Source of the DNA: Pseudomonadota bacterium
GTDB taxonomy: Bacteria; Pseudomonadota; Gammaproteobacteria; Burkholderiales; Burkholderiaceae_C
DNA length: 64,000 nt
Direction of reading: 5' to 3'
NCBI GenBank assembly: GCA_018241185.1
Contig: JAFEEH010000215.1
Coordinates: 23,856-87,855 of the forward strand
Part shown: positions 23,864 to 33,128 of the stretch, piece by piece
Position numbering within the stretch: position 1 is the first letter of the stretch
How the letters are laid out: the number at the start of each line of letters is the position of its first letter
Notes under the pieces: generated by a model
The model's input: only the letters and a program-made list of their open reading frames with translations
Told to the model about the DNA's origin: nothing
Databases searched by the model: none
Translations under genes and position numbers: made by a program

Positions 23864-25299
23864 CGCCCGCGGAGTGGCTGCGCCAGGATGCGGCCGCCAT
23901 GGCCGAGGCGGTGCGCAGCGGCGCACTGAGCGCCGTGGCGCTGGCCGAGGCGGCGCTCTCGCGCATCGACGCGACCGATGCCCGCGTCAACGCCTTCACC
24001 GACGTCGTGGGCTCACGCGCGCTGCGCCGGGCCGCGCAGGTCGATGCCGCGCTGGCCGGCCCGTCGGCCCAACGGGCACGCGCGCTGCCGCTGCTGGGCG
24101 TGCCCTTCGCGGTCAAGAACCTGTTCGACGTCGCGGGCCTGCCCACGCTGGCCGGCTCGAAGATCGAGCGCACGGCGGCACCCGCGCAGGCAGACGGCCT
24201 GCTGGTGCGGCGGCTGGAGCAGGCCGGCGCGGTGCTGGTCGGTGCGCTCAACATGGACGAGTACGCCTACGGCTTCACCACCGAGAACAGCCACGCCGGC
24301 CCCTGCCGCAATCCCCACGACCCGACGCGCATCGCCGGCGGCTCCTCGGGTGGCTCGGGCGCTGCGGTCGCGGCGGGGCAGGTGCCGCTGGCGCTGGGCT
24401 CCGACACCAACGGCTCGATCCGCGTGCCGGCCTCGCTCAACGGCGTGTACGGCCTCAAGCCCACGTTCGGCCGGCTGCCGCGAACGGGCAGCTACCCCTT
24501 CGTCGCCAGCCTCGACCACCTGGGGCCCTTCGCCCGCTCGGTGCGTGACCTGGCCCTGTGCTACGACGCCCTGCAGGGCCCGGAAGTGCGCGTCCCGCGC
24601 GATCCCGGTTGCGCACAGCGGCCTGTCGAAGCCGTCGCGCCGCTGCTCGAGCGTGGCGCGCAGGGCCTGCGCATCGGCGTGCTCGGCGGCTGGTTCCGCC
24701 AGTGGGCGCAGCCCGAGGCCATCGCCGCCGTCGACACCGTGGCCCAGGCGCTGGGTGCCCGGCAGATGGTCGAGCTGCCACTGGTCGAGGCTGGCCGCGC
24801 GGCGGCCTTCCTCATCACCAACGCCGAAGGTGCCGCATTGCACCTGCCCGACCTGCGCCGCCGGCCGCAGGACTTCGAACCGCTGTCGCGCGACCGCTTC
24901 CTGGCCGGCGCGCTGCTGCCCGCGGCCTGGGTGGCGCGCGCGCAGCGCGTGCGCCAGCGCTACGCCGAAGAGGCGGCGCGCGTCTTCGGCCGCTTCGACA
25001 TCCTGCTGGCGCCGGCCACGCCCTGCGCGGCCACGCCCATCGGCGCCGAGTACTTCGAACTCGACGGCCAGCGCCTGCCGGTGCGCCCCAACATGGGCGT
25101 GTTGACGCAGCCCATCTCCTGCATCGGCCTGCCCGTTGCGGCGGTGCCGGTGTGGGGCGCGCATGCCGCGCTGCCCATCGGTGTGCAGGTGATTGCCGCG
25201 CCCTGGCGCGAGGACCTTGCGCTGCGCGTTGCCGCCGCACTGGAACGTGCCGGCGTCACCCAGGCGCCAGTCGCCGACCTGGAAAAGAGCCCGACATGA
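23860..25299 (+). CDS. atzE: AtzE-like amidase (1-carboxybiuret amidohydrolase type)
   Basis: A 479-aa amidase-signature enzyme. The catalytic triad is Lys86 ([10 protein letters not shown]), cis-Ser162 ([10 protein letters not shown]) and Ser186 (DTNGSIRVP). Placed between atzG and atzH homologues with ATGA overlaps at both ends, it fits AtzE, which in Pseudomonas sp. ADP deaminates 1-carboxybiuret to 1,3-dicarboxyurea in complex with AtzG. No cyanuric acid hydrolase (AtzD) is encoded in the window, so the physiological substrate may be another amide. The gene context drives the name; the family call itself is certain. Confidence 0.82.
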   Translation: MTPAEWLRQDAAAMAEAVRSGALSAVALAEAALSRIDATDARVNAFTDVVGSRALRRAAQVDAALAGPSAQRARALPLLGVPFAVKNLFDVAGLPTLAGSKIERTAAPAQADGLLVRRLEQAGAVLVGALNMDEYAYGFTTENSHAGPCRNPHDPTRIAGGSSGGSGAAVAAGQVPLALGSDTNGSIRVPASLNGVYGLKPTFGRLPRTGSYPFVASLDHLGPFARSVRDLALCYDALQGPEVRVPRDPGCAQRPVEAVAPLLERGAQGLRIGVLGGWFRQWAQPEAIAAVDTVAQALGARQMVELPLVEAGRAAAFLITNAEGAALHLPDLRRRPQDFEPLSRDRFLAGALLPAAWVARAQRVRQRYAEEAARVFGRFDILLAPATPCAATPIGAEYFELDGQRLPVRPNMGVLTQPISCIGLPVAAVPVWGAHAALPIGVQVIAAPWREDLALRVAAALERAGVTQAPVADLEKSPT

Positions 25300-25682
25300 T
25301 CGACATCGCCGATATCAACCTGCCCGACGTGGTGGCCGAGGTGCGCGCCGCCTTCGCGCTGTACGAGGACGCCCTGGTGCACAACAAGGTCGAGATCCTC
25401 GATGCCCTGTTCTGGAACAGCCCGCACACCCTGCGCTACGGCGCCACCGAGAACCTCTACGGCTACGAGGCCATCGCCGCCTTCCGCGCCGCCCGGCCCG
25501 CGCAGGGGCTGATGCGCGACCTGCTGCGCGTGGAGATCACCACCTACGGCCGCGACTGTGCGACGGCCAACTGCGAATTCCGCCGCGAAGGCGGCACCCG
25601 AACGGGGCGCCAGAGCCAGACCTGGATGCGCACCGCACAAGGCTGGCGCGTGGTGGCGGCGCACGTGAGCCTGCTGGACTGA
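25296..25682 (+). CDS. atzH: AtzH-like DUF3225/SnoaL-fold protein
   Basis: A 128-aa SnoaL-like (DUF3225) protein matching AtzH, proposed to convert 1,3-dicarboxyurea to allophanate. The two residues reported as needed for catalysis in AtzH (Tyr22, Arg46) correspond here to Tyr23 (ALYEDAL) and Arg47 (HTLRYGATE). The conserved [16 protein letters not shown] and the C-terminal [17 protein letters not shown] strands complete the fold. It overlaps atzE by ATGA and closes the first operon. The product would feed AtzF, encoded at the start of the same operon. Confidence 0.85.
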   Translation: MIDIADINLPDVVAEVRAAFALYEDALVHNKVEILDALFWNSPHTLRYGATENLYGYEAIAAFRAARPAQGLMRDLLRVEITTYGRDCATANCEFRREGGTRTGRQSQTWMRTAQGWRVVAAHVSLLD

Positions 25683-25710
25683 CACACGCCCGTGCTGAGC
25701 CGTGCCAGGC

Positions 25711-25727
25711 TGGCACGCGTTATGCGT
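25711..25727 (+). promoter_or_regulatory. Probable sigma54-type promoter of the BMP transporter operon
   Basis: TGGCACG-N4-ATGCG keeps the invariant GG and GC at 10-nt spacing but departs from TTGCA at the -12 side. Start of transcription would be at about 25737, 56 nt before the ATG at 25793. Caution: the TGGCACG also forms the right half of a perfect 17-bp palindrome (25701-25717), which could instead be a hairpin at the end of the atz operon. Confidence 0.5.
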
Positions 25728-25732
25728 ACTGC

Positions 25733-25744
25733 CTTGTATCCAAG
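25733..25744. promoter_or_regulatory. Second CTTGTATCCAAG box
   Basis: Identical to the 12-mer at 19190-19201 and at the same offset from the -24 element. The pairing suggests that both operons answer to the same regulator. Confidence 0.6.
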
Positions 25745-25792
25745 ATTGAACCGTTCCGCGCCGTCGGCGCATTCTTCTTCCGGAGCCACTCC

Positions 25793-26905
25793 ATGAGCCA
25801 GTTCAACCGTCGCGATTCCCTCAAGTCCCTGGCCGCCCTCGGCGCCGCCGGCAGCCTCGGCATGCTCAGTCCGCTGGCGCGGGCACAGAAGCCGCTCACC
25901 GTGGGCGTGATCTACGTCGGCCCGCGCGACGACTACGGCTACAACCAGGCGCATGCGCAGGCGGCCGCCGAGGTCAAGAAGATGCCTGGCGTGAAGGTGG
26001 TCGAGGAAGAGAACGTGCCCGAGACCGCGGCCGTGCAGAAGACGATGGGCGGGATGATCCAGCAGGACGGCGCGTCGCTGCTGTTCCCCACCTCCTTCGG
26101 CTACTTCGATCCGCACATCCTCGCCGTGGCGCCCAAGTACCCCGACGTGCGTTTCTCGCATTGCGGCGGCCTGTGGACCGAGAAAAACCCCAAGAACGTG
26201 GGCAGCTTCTTCGGCTACATCGACGAGTGCCAGTTTCTCAATGGCGTGGTCGCGGCCCACATGACCAAGAGCAACAAGATCGCCTTCGTGGCCGCCAAGC
26301 CGATCCCGCAGGTGCTGCGCAACATCAACGCCTTCACACTGGGTGCGCGCTCGGTCAAGCCCGGCATCACCTGCAGCGTGATCTTCACCGGCGACTGGTC
26401 GATGGCGGTGAAGGAGGCCGAAGCCACCAACAGCCTGGCCGACCAGGGCTGCGACGTGTTCACGATGCACGTGGACGGCCCCAAGGTGGTGGTCGAGACG
26501 GCAGCCAAACGCGGCAAGATGGTGTGCGGCTACCACGCCAGCCAGGCCAAGCTGGCGCCCAACGCCTACCTCACCGGGGCCGAGTGGAACTGGCTCACCG
26601 CGTACAAGACCATCATCGATGCGGCGCGCGCCGGCAAGCCGCACCCGAACTTCCTGCGCGGTGGCCTGAAGGAGGGCTACGTGAAGACTTCCGCCTACGG
26701 CCCCATGGTGACCGACGCGGCCAAGAAGCAGGCCGACGACATCAAGGCGAAGATGGTCGCGGGCAGCTTCGACATCTTCAAGGGCCCGCTCAAGGACAAC
26801 AAGGGCAAGGAAGTCATCGCCGCCGGTCAGGTGCAGAAGCAGACCGACCTGGAGCTCGAAAAGATGAACTACCTGGTCGAAGGCGTAATGGGTTCGATTG
26901 GTTGA
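25793..26905 (+). CDS. BMP/PnrA family ABC transporter substrate-binding protein
   Basis: A 370-aa basic-membrane-protein (BMP/Med/PnrA-like) binding protein. The class usually binds nucleosides or related purine and pyrimidine compounds. It has a twin-arginine-like signal (NRRDSLKSLAALGAAGSLG...ARAQ) and the pattern TVGVIYVGPRDDYGYNQAHAQA, then FFGYIDECQFLNGVVAAHM and GDWSMAVKEAEATNSLADQGCDVF. It starts a second operon with two permeases, two hydrolase types and the ATPase. Given the neighbours, the ligand is probably a nitrogenous heterocycle or ureide. Confidence 0.88.
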   Translation: MSQFNRRDSLKSLAALGAAGSLGMLSPLARAQKPLTVGVIYVGPRDDYGYNQAHAQAAAEVKKMPGVKVVEEENVPETAAVQKTMGGMIQQDGASLLFPTSFGYFDPHILAVAPKYPDVRFSHCGGLWTEKNPKNVGSFFGYIDECQFLNGVVAAHMTKSNKIAFVAAKPIPQVLRNINAFTLGARSVKPGITCSVIFTGDWSMAVKEAEATNSLADQGCDVFTMHVDGPKVVVETAAKRGKMVCGYHASQAKLAPNAYLTGAEWNWLTAYKTIIDAARAGKPHPNFLRGGLKEGYVKTSAYGPMVTDAAKKQADDIKAKMVAGSFDIFKGPLKDNKGKEVIAAGQVQKQTDLELEKMNYLVEGVMGSIG

Positions 26906-26920
26906 TCGATCTCAGGCGGA

Positions 26921-28081
26921 ATGACCGGGATGCGCGCCGCCCTGCGTGAAGCCCTGCTGCCGGTGCTGGCCATCGCGGCCGCACTGCTGGTGTTCGGCCT
27001 GTTCGTGGCCATCGCCGCGGGCGCCGATCCGGTGGAAGCCTGGTCGGTGCTGTTCCAGGGCGCCTTCGGCAGCTGGTTCTCGTGGCAGAACACGCTGCAG
27101 CGCGCGGCGCCGCTGATGCTCACCGCGCTGTGCGTCGCCATTCCGGCGCGCGCGGGTCTGGTCATCATCGGCGGCGAAGGGGCGCTGGTGCTGGGCGGGC
27201 TGGCCTGCGCGGCCATGGCCTACCTGGTGCCGCTGCCCGCGACCCTCGTCGGCACCGCCGCGGTCTGCCTCGCCGGTGCCGTGGCGGGGGCGCTGTGGAT
27301 CATGCTCGCAGGCTGGCTGCGGCAGTACCGCGGCATCAACGAGACCATCAGCAGCCTGCTGCTGGCCTACATCGCCATCGGCATCTTCAAGCACCTGGTC
27401 GAGGGCGTGCTGCGCGATCCGGCCAGTCTCAACAAGCCGTCGACCTATGCGCTGGCCGAGGGCCTGCGCATCGGCGGCATCGGCGGCTCGGACGTGCACT
27501 GGGGCCTGGTGCTCGGTGTGCTGGCCTGCATCGGCCTGGGGCTGTGGCTGCGGGTCACCGCCTCGGGCTTCTCGATCCGCGTGGTGGGCGGCAACCCGCG
27601 CACCGCCCAGCTGGTGGGCCTGCCGGCCAACCGCCTGATCCTGCTGGCCTGCGCGCTGGGTGGCGCCTGCGCCGGCCTCGCGGGTGCGGTCGAGGTGGCG
27701 GCGGTACACACCAATGCCAATGCCTCGCTGATCGCGGGCTACGGCTATGCGGGCATCCTGGTCGCGTTCATCGCGCGGCAGAACCCGCTGGCCGTCATCC
27801 CGGTGGCCATCCTCTTCGGCGGCTTCGGCGCCGCCGGCAGCCTGCTGCAGCGCCGGCTGGGCCTGCCCGACGCGTCGGTGCAGGTGCTGCAGGGCATCGC
27901 CTTCGTGTTGATCCTGGCCAGCGAGGCGCTGCGCGGCACCACGGGCAAGGCAGTGGCCGCCAAGCTCTTCGCACGGCCCTTCGAGGAACTGGAACAGCTG
28001 CCGCCGCGCGCGGCCGCGCCCGAGGCAGGCGCGCCACAGAAGCGCGAGGCGCCCTCGTCCCGCAAGGAGGTGTTCGCATGA
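26921..28081 (+). CDS. ABC transporter permease (BmpB/RbsC-like, nucleoside type)
   Basis: A 386-aa integral membrane permease of the branched-chain/nucleoside superfamily, with about 8-10 hydrophobic segments and the conserved RAGLVIIGGEGALVLGG and RQYRGINETISSLLLAYIAIG regions. The C-terminal 45 residues form a charged Pro/Ala-rich tail. It lies 15 nt after the BMP gene and overlaps the second permease by ATGA. The two permeases should form a heterodimer. Confidence 0.88.
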   Translation: MTGMRAALREALLPVLAIAAALLVFGLFVAIAAGADPVEAWSVLFQGAFGSWFSWQNTLQRAAPLMLTALCVAIPARAGLVIIGGEGALVLGGLACAAMAYLVPLPATLVGTAAVCLAGAVAGALWIMLAGWLRQYRGINETISSLLLAYIAIGIFKHLVEGVLRDPASLNKPSTYALAEGLRIGGIGGSDVHWGLVLGVLACIGLGLWLRVTASGFSIRVVGGNPRTAQLVGLPANRLILLACALGGACAGLAGAVEVAAVHTNANASLIAGYGYAGILVAFIARQNPLAVIPVAILFGGFGAAGSLLQRRLGLPDASVQVLQGIAFVLILASEALRGTTGKAVAAKLFARPFEELEQLPPRAAAPEAGAPQKREAPSSRKEVFA

Positions 28082-28998
28082 CCGCGGATCAATGGGTGGC
28101 GCTGGTCGCCGCGATCGTCGGCGGTGCGCTGCGCGTGGGCGCACCTTTCCTGTTCGTCAGCCTGGGCGAGTGCCTGACCGAGAAGTCGGGCCGCATCAAC
28201 CTCGGCCTCGAAGGCGTGCTGGTGCTCTCGGCCATGGCGGCCTTCGGCGGTGCGTACTGGAGCGGCTCGCCCTGGATCGGCGTGCTGGTGGGCGCCTTCG
28301 CGGGCGCGATGCTGGCGCTGCTGCACGGACTGCTGTGCTCGCTCAACGGCGTCAACGACGTGGCCACCGGCATCGCGCTGATGCTGCTGGGCACCGGGCT
28401 GGCCTTCTACCTGGGCAAGCCGCTGATCCAGCCGCAGGCGCCGCAGCTGCCCGCCATCGCCCTGGGCAACTGGAGCGACAACAGCGCGGTGCGCGCGGCG
28501 CTGCAGGTCAACGCGCTGGTGCCCATCGGCCTGCTGTTGGCGCTGGGCCTGTGGTGGGGTTTTGCCCGCACGCGCGCCGGCCTGCTGGTGCGCATGGCGG
28601 GCGACTCGGCCAACGCCACGCGGGCGCTCGGCTACTCGGTGTCGGGACTGCGCATCGCGGCCACCACCGTCGGCGGTGCGATCGCCGGCTTGGGCGGCGC
28701 GTCGCTGACGCTCTTCTATCCCGGCAGCTGGAACGAGGGCATCTCCAGCGGCCAGGGCTTGATCGCGGTGGCGCTGGTGATCTTCGCGCGCTGGAGCCCC
28801 CTGCGCTGCGTCTACGCGGCGCTGCTCTTCGGCGGCGCCGGGGCCATCGGGCCGGCCCTGCAGTCCATCGGAGTGGGCTGGGGCTACCACCTCTTCAACA
28901 CTGTGCCGTACGTGCTCACGCTGGTCATCCTCGTGGCCACCTGCAGGCCGGGCAAGGTCGCGGCCGGCAGCCCGGGCGAGCTGTCTTCGACGCGATGA
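28078..28998 (+). CDS. ABC transporter permease (BmpC-like, nucleoside type)
   Basis: A 306-aa second permease of the same importer, showing the family's LTEKSGRINLGLEGVLVLSAMAAF start and GLRIAATTVGGAIAGLGGA loop, with about eight membrane segments. Its start overlaps the first permease stop. The formamidase-like gene follows 22 nt later, showing that uptake and hydrolysis are co-expressed. Confidence 0.88.
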   Translation: MTADQWVALVAAIVGGALRVGAPFLFVSLGECLTEKSGRINLGLEGVLVLSAMAAFGGAYWSGSPWIGVLVGAFAGAMLALLHGLLCSLNGVNDVATGIALMLLGTGLAFYLGKPLIQPQAPQLPAIALGNWSDNSAVRAALQVNALVPIGLLLALGLWWGFARTRAGLLVRMAGDSANATRALGYSVSGLRIAATTVGGAIAGLGGASLTLFYPGSWNEGISSGQGLIAVALVIFARWSPLRCVYAALLFGGAGAIGPALQSIGVGWGYHLFNTVPYVLTLVILVATCRPGKVAAGSPGELSSTR

Positions 28999-29020
28999 AC
29001 ACCACACAAGGAATGCATCC

Positions 29021-30085
29021 ATGAGCGGTCTGGGCGGTCTCAACAAATCGGCGAACGGCGTGGTGGTGGGGCTGGTGCAGCTGCAGCTGCCGGTCGTTGC
29101 CACGCGCGAGCAACTGGCGGCACAGACGCAGCGCATCTGCGAGCTGGTGGGCAAGGCCCGCCGCAACCAGCAGACGATGGACCTGGTGGTCTTTCCCGAG
29201 TATTCGCTGCACGGCCTCTCGATGGACACCAATCCCGAGATCATGTGCAGCCTCGACGGCCCGGAGGTGGCGGCCTTCCGCGCGGCTTGCGTCGAGCACC
29301 GCATCTGGGGCTGCTTCTCCATCATGGAAGCCAACCCCGGCGGCAACCCGTACAACAGCGGCCTTGTCATCGACGACCAGGGCGCCATCCGCCTGTACTA
29401 CCGCAAGCTGCATCCCTGGGTGCCGGTGGAACCGTGGGAGCCCGGCAACCTGGGCGTGCCGGTGTGCGACGGGCCCAACGGCAGCAAGCTGTCGCTCATC
29501 ATCTGCCACGACGGCATGTTCCCCGAGATGGCGCGCGAGGCGGCGTACAAGGGCGCCGAGATCATCCTGCGCACCGCCGGCTACACGGCGCCGATCCGCC
29601 ATGCCTGGAAGATCACCAACCAGGCCAACGCCTTCTGCAACCTGGCCTACACCGCGAGCGTCTGCATGTGCGGCAGCGACGGCACCTTCGACTCCATGGG
29701 CGAGGGCATGTTCTGCAGCTTCGATGGCACCGTTATGGTGGAGGGCGGCGGCCGGCCCGACGAGATCATCACCGCCGAGCTGCGGCCCGACCTGGTGCGC
29801 GAGGCGCGCACCGGCTGGGGCGTGGAGAACAACATCTACCAGCTCTACCACCGCGGCTACGTGGCGGTGAAGGGTGGCGCCCAGGACTGCCCCTACACCT
29901 ACATGCAGGACATGGCGGCCGGCCGCTACCGGCTGCCGTGGAGCGACAAGGTGCAGGTCACGGACGGCACGTCCTGCGGCTTCCCGGCGCCGGTGCGGCT
30001 GTACGGCGGCGCGGGCTCGCACCCGCTGGTGCCGCCGCCCGCGCCCGACGTGCCCGAGAGGGAACGGCTCAAGACACTGGATTGA
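29021..30085 (+). CDS. Formamidase/aliphatic amidase-like nitrilase-superfamily hydrolase
   Basis: A 354-aa carbon-nitrogen hydrolase close in pattern to formamidase (AmiF), which releases ammonia from formamide; aliphatic amidases are near relatives. The catalytic triad is Glu60 (VVFPEYSLHG), Lys129 (YRKLHPWVPVEPWEPG) and Cys162 (ICHDGMFPEM). The FDGTVMVEGGGRPDEI and GWGVENNIYQLYHRGYVA segments also match formamidases. It is encoded between the nucleoside-type permeases and a biuret-hydrolase-like enzyme, so it may remove formamide or another small amide formed during ureide breakdown. Confidence 0.8.
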   Translation: MSGLGGLNKSANGVVVGLVQLQLPVVATREQLAAQTQRICELVGKARRNQQTMDLVVFPEYSLHGLSMDTNPEIMCSLDGPEVAAFRAACVEHRIWGCFSIMEANPGGNPYNSGLVIDDQGAIRLYYRKLHPWVPVEPWEPGNLGVPVCDGPNGSKLSLIICHDGMFPEMAREAAYKGAEIILRTAGYTAPIRHAWKITNQANAFCNLAYTASVCMCGSDGTFDSMGEGMFCSFDGTVMVEGGGRPDEIITAELRPDLVREARTGWGVENNIYQLYHRGYVAVKGGAQDCPYTYMQDMAAGRYRLPWSDKVQVTDGTSCGFPAPVRLYGGAGSHPLVPPPAPDVPERERLKTLD

Positions 30086-30091
30086 CCCAAG

Positions 30092-30814
30092 ATGGATGCC
30101 ACGACGACACTGACCACCGCCGCGCCGCGCTTCGCCGCCGCCGAGCCCTACCGCTGGCCCTACGACGGCGACCTGCGTCCCGACAACACGGCGCTCGTCG
30201 TCATCGACATGCAGACCGACTTCTGCGGCAAGGGCGGGTACGTCGACGTGATGGGCTACGACATCTCGCTCACGCAGGCGCCGATCGAGCCGATCCGCCG
30301 CCTGCTGGCCGTGATGCGGCCGCTGGGCTACACCATCATCCACACCCGCGAAGGCCACCGGCCCGACCTGTCGGACCTGCCGGCCAACAAGCGCTGGCGC
30401 TCGCGCCAGATCGGGCAGGACGGCGTGGGCATCGGCGACGACGGCCCGTGCGGGCGCATCCTCATCCGCGGGGAGCCGGGCTGGGAGATCATCCCCGAGC
30501 TGGCACCCGTCGACGGCGAGGTGGTGATCGACAAGCCGGGCAAGGGCTCCTTCTACGCCACCGACCTGGAGATGGTGCTGCGCACCCGCGGCATCCGTAA
30601 CATCGTGCTGACGGGCATCACGACCGACGTGTGCGTGCACACGACGATGCGCGACGCCAACGACCGCGGCTTCGAATGCCTGCTGCTGTCGGACTGCACG
30701 GCGGCGACCGACCCGGGCAACCACGCAGCGGCGCTGAAGATGATCACGATGCAGGGTGGGGTGTTCGGCGCGCATGGCACATCGGATGCCCTCATCAAGG
30801 CCTTGACGCCATGA
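30092..30814 (+). CDS. Isochorismatase-family cysteine hydrolase, biuret amidohydrolase (BiuH)-like
   Basis: A 240-aa cysteine hydrolase strongly resembling the biuret hydrolase (BiuH) of Rhizobium, which converts biuret to allophanate and ammonia. The triad is Asp39 ([14 protein letters not shown]), Lys148 ([10 protein letters not shown]) and Cys181 ([11 protein letters not shown]), with spacing as in BiuH apart from three extra residues. The [20 protein letters not shown] segment also matches. Its product, allophanate, is the substrate of AtzF encoded in the neighbouring operon. Peroxyureidoacrylate/ureidoacrylate amidohydrolases (RutB) are related alternatives. It overlaps the ATPase gene downstream (ATGA). 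Confidence 0.78.
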   Translation: MDATTTLTTAAPRFAAAEPYRWPYDGDLRPDNTALVVIDMQTDFCGKGGYVDVMGYDISLTQAPIEPIRRLLAVMRPLGYTIIHTREGHRPDLSDLPANKRWRSRQIGQDGVGIGDDGPCGRILIRGEPGWEIIPELAPVDGEVVIDKPGKGSFYATDLEMVLRTRGIRNIVLTGITTDVCVHTTMRDANDRGFECLLLSDCTAATDPGNHAAALKMITMQGGVFGAHGTSDALIKALTP

Positions 30815-32445
30815 TCGCGCCCGTCGCCGCTCCCGCACGCGCCGCCGGTGCGCTCGCGCTCGACACCTACGAACTGACCAAGCGCTTCGGCAGCTTCACC
30901 GCCATGGACCGCGTGACGATGCACGTGGAGCCCGGCACCGTGCACGCGCTGCTGGGCGAGAACGGCGCGGGCAAGAGCACGCTCGTGAAATGCGTGGCCG
31001 GCTTCCAGCGCGCGGAGGAGGGCAGCATCCTCATCGACGGGCGCGAGCAGGACATCGCCAATCCGATCGTCGCGCGCCAGCTGGGCATCGGCATGGTCTA
31101 CCAGCACTTCACGCTGGCACCGGGCATGACGGTGGCCGAGAACCTGCTGCTGGCCGGCGGCAAGACACCGGCGCTGATCGACTGGAAGGCGCAGCGCGCC
31201 GGGCTGAAGGAGTTCCTCGCGACCACGCCCTTCACGCTCGACCTGGACGCCCGGCCGTCCGAGCTGGCCGCGGGCGAGAAGCAGAAGCTCGAGCTGCTCA
31301 AGCAGCTCTACCTCAAGCCGCGCCTGCTGATCCTGGACGAGCCGACCTCGGTGCTGACGCCGCAGGAGGCCGACGAGGTGCTGGGCCACGTGCGCGAGTT
31401 CGCCCGCAGCGGGCTGTGCACCGTGCTCATCATCACGCACAAGTTCCGCGAGGTGATGGGCTACGCCGATGCGGTGACGGTGCTGCGTCGGGGCAAGGCG
31501 GTGCACCACGCGCGCGTGGCCGACACCGACCCGCGCCGCCTGGCGCAGGCCATGATGGGCGAGGGCCAGGAGGCGGTCCAGCCGCCGCCCGAGGGCGAGA
31601 CGGCGGCCGAGCACCATGCTGCGGATTCCATGCCAAATCGGGCCGCAGCGCCCGTCCTGCCAGCGCAAACAGCTATCAAATCAGGAGCAAACACCGCGGC
31701 GCCGGCCCTCGCGGTCGAGGGCCTGAAAGCTGAAGGCGACCGCGGCACCCTGGCCGTCGACGGCCTCAGCCTCGCGGTGCGCCCCGGCGAGATCCTCGGC
31801 GTGGCAGGCGTGTCGGGCAACGGCCAGCGCGAACTGGTCGAGGCCCTGGTGGGCCAGCGCCCGCGCGCCGGCGGCACGGTGCGTGTCATGGGGCAGCCCT
31901 ACACGGCCCGGCGGGCCGAAAACCGCGCGCTCAAGGTGCGCAGCCTGCCCGAGGAGCCGCTGCGCAACGCCTGTGTGGGCGACCTGAGCGTGGCCGAGAA
32001 CATGGCGCTGCGCGACTTCGACCAGCCGCCGCTCGCTTCCGGCGGGCTGCTGCGTTTCGGCCAGTGGAAGCGCCGGGCGCGCGAGTGGATCGCCGAGTAC
32101 GGCGTGAAGACGCAGGGCGAGGGCGCGCCGATCAAGAGCCTGTCGGGCGGCAACGTGCAGCGCGCCGTGCTGGCGCGCGAGCTGGCCGGCGAGATCAACG
32201 TGCTCATCGCCGCCAACCCGGTGTTTGGCCTCGACTTCGCCGCCGTGGCCGAGATCCACGGCCGCATCGTGCAGGTGCGCAACCAGGGCGGCGCGGTGCT
32301 GCTGGTGAGCGAGGACCTGGACGAGCTGCTGGAGCTGTCGGACCGCATCGTCGTCATGAGCGAAGGGCGCATCGTGCACGAGACCGTCGCCGCGACCGCA
32401 GACCGGCACGAACTCGGTGCCTTCATGGGCGGAGGAGCGCACTGA
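30811..32445 (+). CDS. ABC transporter ATP-binding protein with two NBDs (sugar/nucleoside type)
   Basis: A 544-aa fused double ATPase for the BMP importer. NBD1 (about 15-250) has Walker [10 protein letters not shown] (49-57), a degenerate signature LAAGEKQK (152-159) and Walker [10 protein letters not shown] (172-180). NBD2 (about 298-540) has the typical altered Walker [11 protein letters not shown], signature LSGGNVQR and ANPVFGLD. This asymmetry is normal for the RbsA/NupO class. Unusually, the linker (residues about 271-292) is encoded by an in-frame copy of the dispersed intergenic repeat. Start overlaps the BiuH-like gene; the stop abuts the next gene. Confidence 0.9.
   Translation: MIAPVAAPARAAGALALDTYELTKRFGSFTAMDRVTMHVEPGTVHALLGENGAGKSTLVKCVAGFQRAEEGSILIDGREQDIANPIVARQLGIGMVYQHFTLAPGMTVAENLLLAGGKTPALIDWKAQRAGLKEFLATTPFTLDLDARPSELAAGEKQKLELLKQLYLKPRLLILDEPTSVLTPQEADEVLGHVREFARSGLCTVLIITHKFREVMGYADAVTVLRRGKAVHHARVADTDPRRLAQAMMGEGQEAVQPPPEGETAAEHHAADSMPNRAAAPVLPAQTAIKSGANTAAPALAVEGLKAEGDRGTLAVDGLSLAVRPGEILGVAGVSGNGQRELVEALVGQRPRAGGTVRVMGQPYTARRAENRALKVRSLPEEPLRNACVGDLSVAENMALRDFDQPPLASGGLLRFGQWKRRAREWIAEYGVKTQGEGAPIKSLSGGNVQRAVLARELAGEINVLIAANPVFGLDFAAVAEIHGRIVQVRNQGGAVLLVSEDLDELLELSDRIVVMSEGRIVHETVAATADRHELGAFMGGGAH
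31624..31687 (-). repeat. Dispersed GATAGCTG-type repeat, copy B, inside a coding sequence
   Basis: Read on the minus strand this stretch gives TTTGATAGCTGTTTGCGC, then a GC-rich middle with CGGGCGCTGCGG, then CCGATTTGGCATGGAA, the same order as copies A, C, D and E. It lies in frame inside the linker of the double ABC ATPase and adds about 22 residues without a stop. Confidence 0.72.
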
Positions 32446-33111
32446 ATGAAGATCGATGCGCAACCCTTCGCCTACGAGTTCGAGCTGCCGCATACGGCGC
32501 TGGTGCTCATCGACATGCAGCGCGACTTCATCGAACCCGGCGGCTTCGGCGAGACGCTGGGCAACGACGTCGCGCTGCTCGAGGCCATCGTGCCCGCGAC
32601 CCAGGCCGTGCTTGCGGCCTGGCGCGCGGCGGGCGGCTTCGTCGTGCACACGCGCGAGGCGCACCGGCCCGATCTGTCGGACTGCCCGCCGGCCAAGCGC
32701 ACGCGCGGCAACCCCACCTTGCGCATCGGCGACGTGGGCCCGATGGGGCGCATCCTCGTCGCCGGCGAGCCGGGCAACCAGATCATCGATGCGCTTGCGC
32801 CGGTCGAGGGCGAGCTCGTCATCGACAAGCCGGGCAAGGGCATGTTCTACGCCACCGGCCTGCACGAGATGCTGCGCTCGCGCGGCATCACGCACCTGCT
32901 GTTCGGCGGCGTGACGACCGAGGTGTGCGTGCAGACCTCCATGCGCGAGGCCAACGACCGCGGCTACGAGGGCCTGCTGCTGGAGGACTGCACCGAGAGC
33001 TACTTTCCCCACTTCAAGGCGGCGGCCGTCGAGATGATCCGCGCGCAGGGCGCGATCGTCGGCTGGACGGCGCCCAGCGCCGCGCTGCATGCCGCCTTGG
33101 CCGCGGGCTGA
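32446..33111 (+). CDS. Isochorismatase-family cysteine hydrolase
   Basis: A 221-aa cysteine hydrolase, paralogous to the BiuH-like enzyme 2 kb upstream but clearly diverged. The triad is Asp23 ([16 protein letters not shown]), Lys128 ([16 protein letters not shown]) and Cys161 ([20 protein letters not shown]). Members hydrolyse C-N bonds in ureides such as N-carbamoylsarcosine, ureidoacrylate or biuret. The ATG follows the ATPase stop with no gap. The divergence from its neighbour suggests a different substrate in the same pathway, for example a carbamoylated intermediate. Confidence 0.82.
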   Translation: MKIDAQPFAYEFELPHTALVLIDMQRDFIEPGGFGETLGNDVALLEAIVPATQAVLAAWRAAGGFVVHTREAHRPDLSDCPPAKRTRGNPTLRIGDVGPMGRILVAGEPGNQIIDALAPVEGELVIDKPGKGMFYATGLHEMLRSRGITHLLFGGVTTEVCVQTSMREANDRGYEGLLLEDCTESYFPHFKAAAVEMIRAQGAIVGWTAPSAALHAALAAG

Positions 33112-33128
33112 GCGCGTACCATCCCGTG

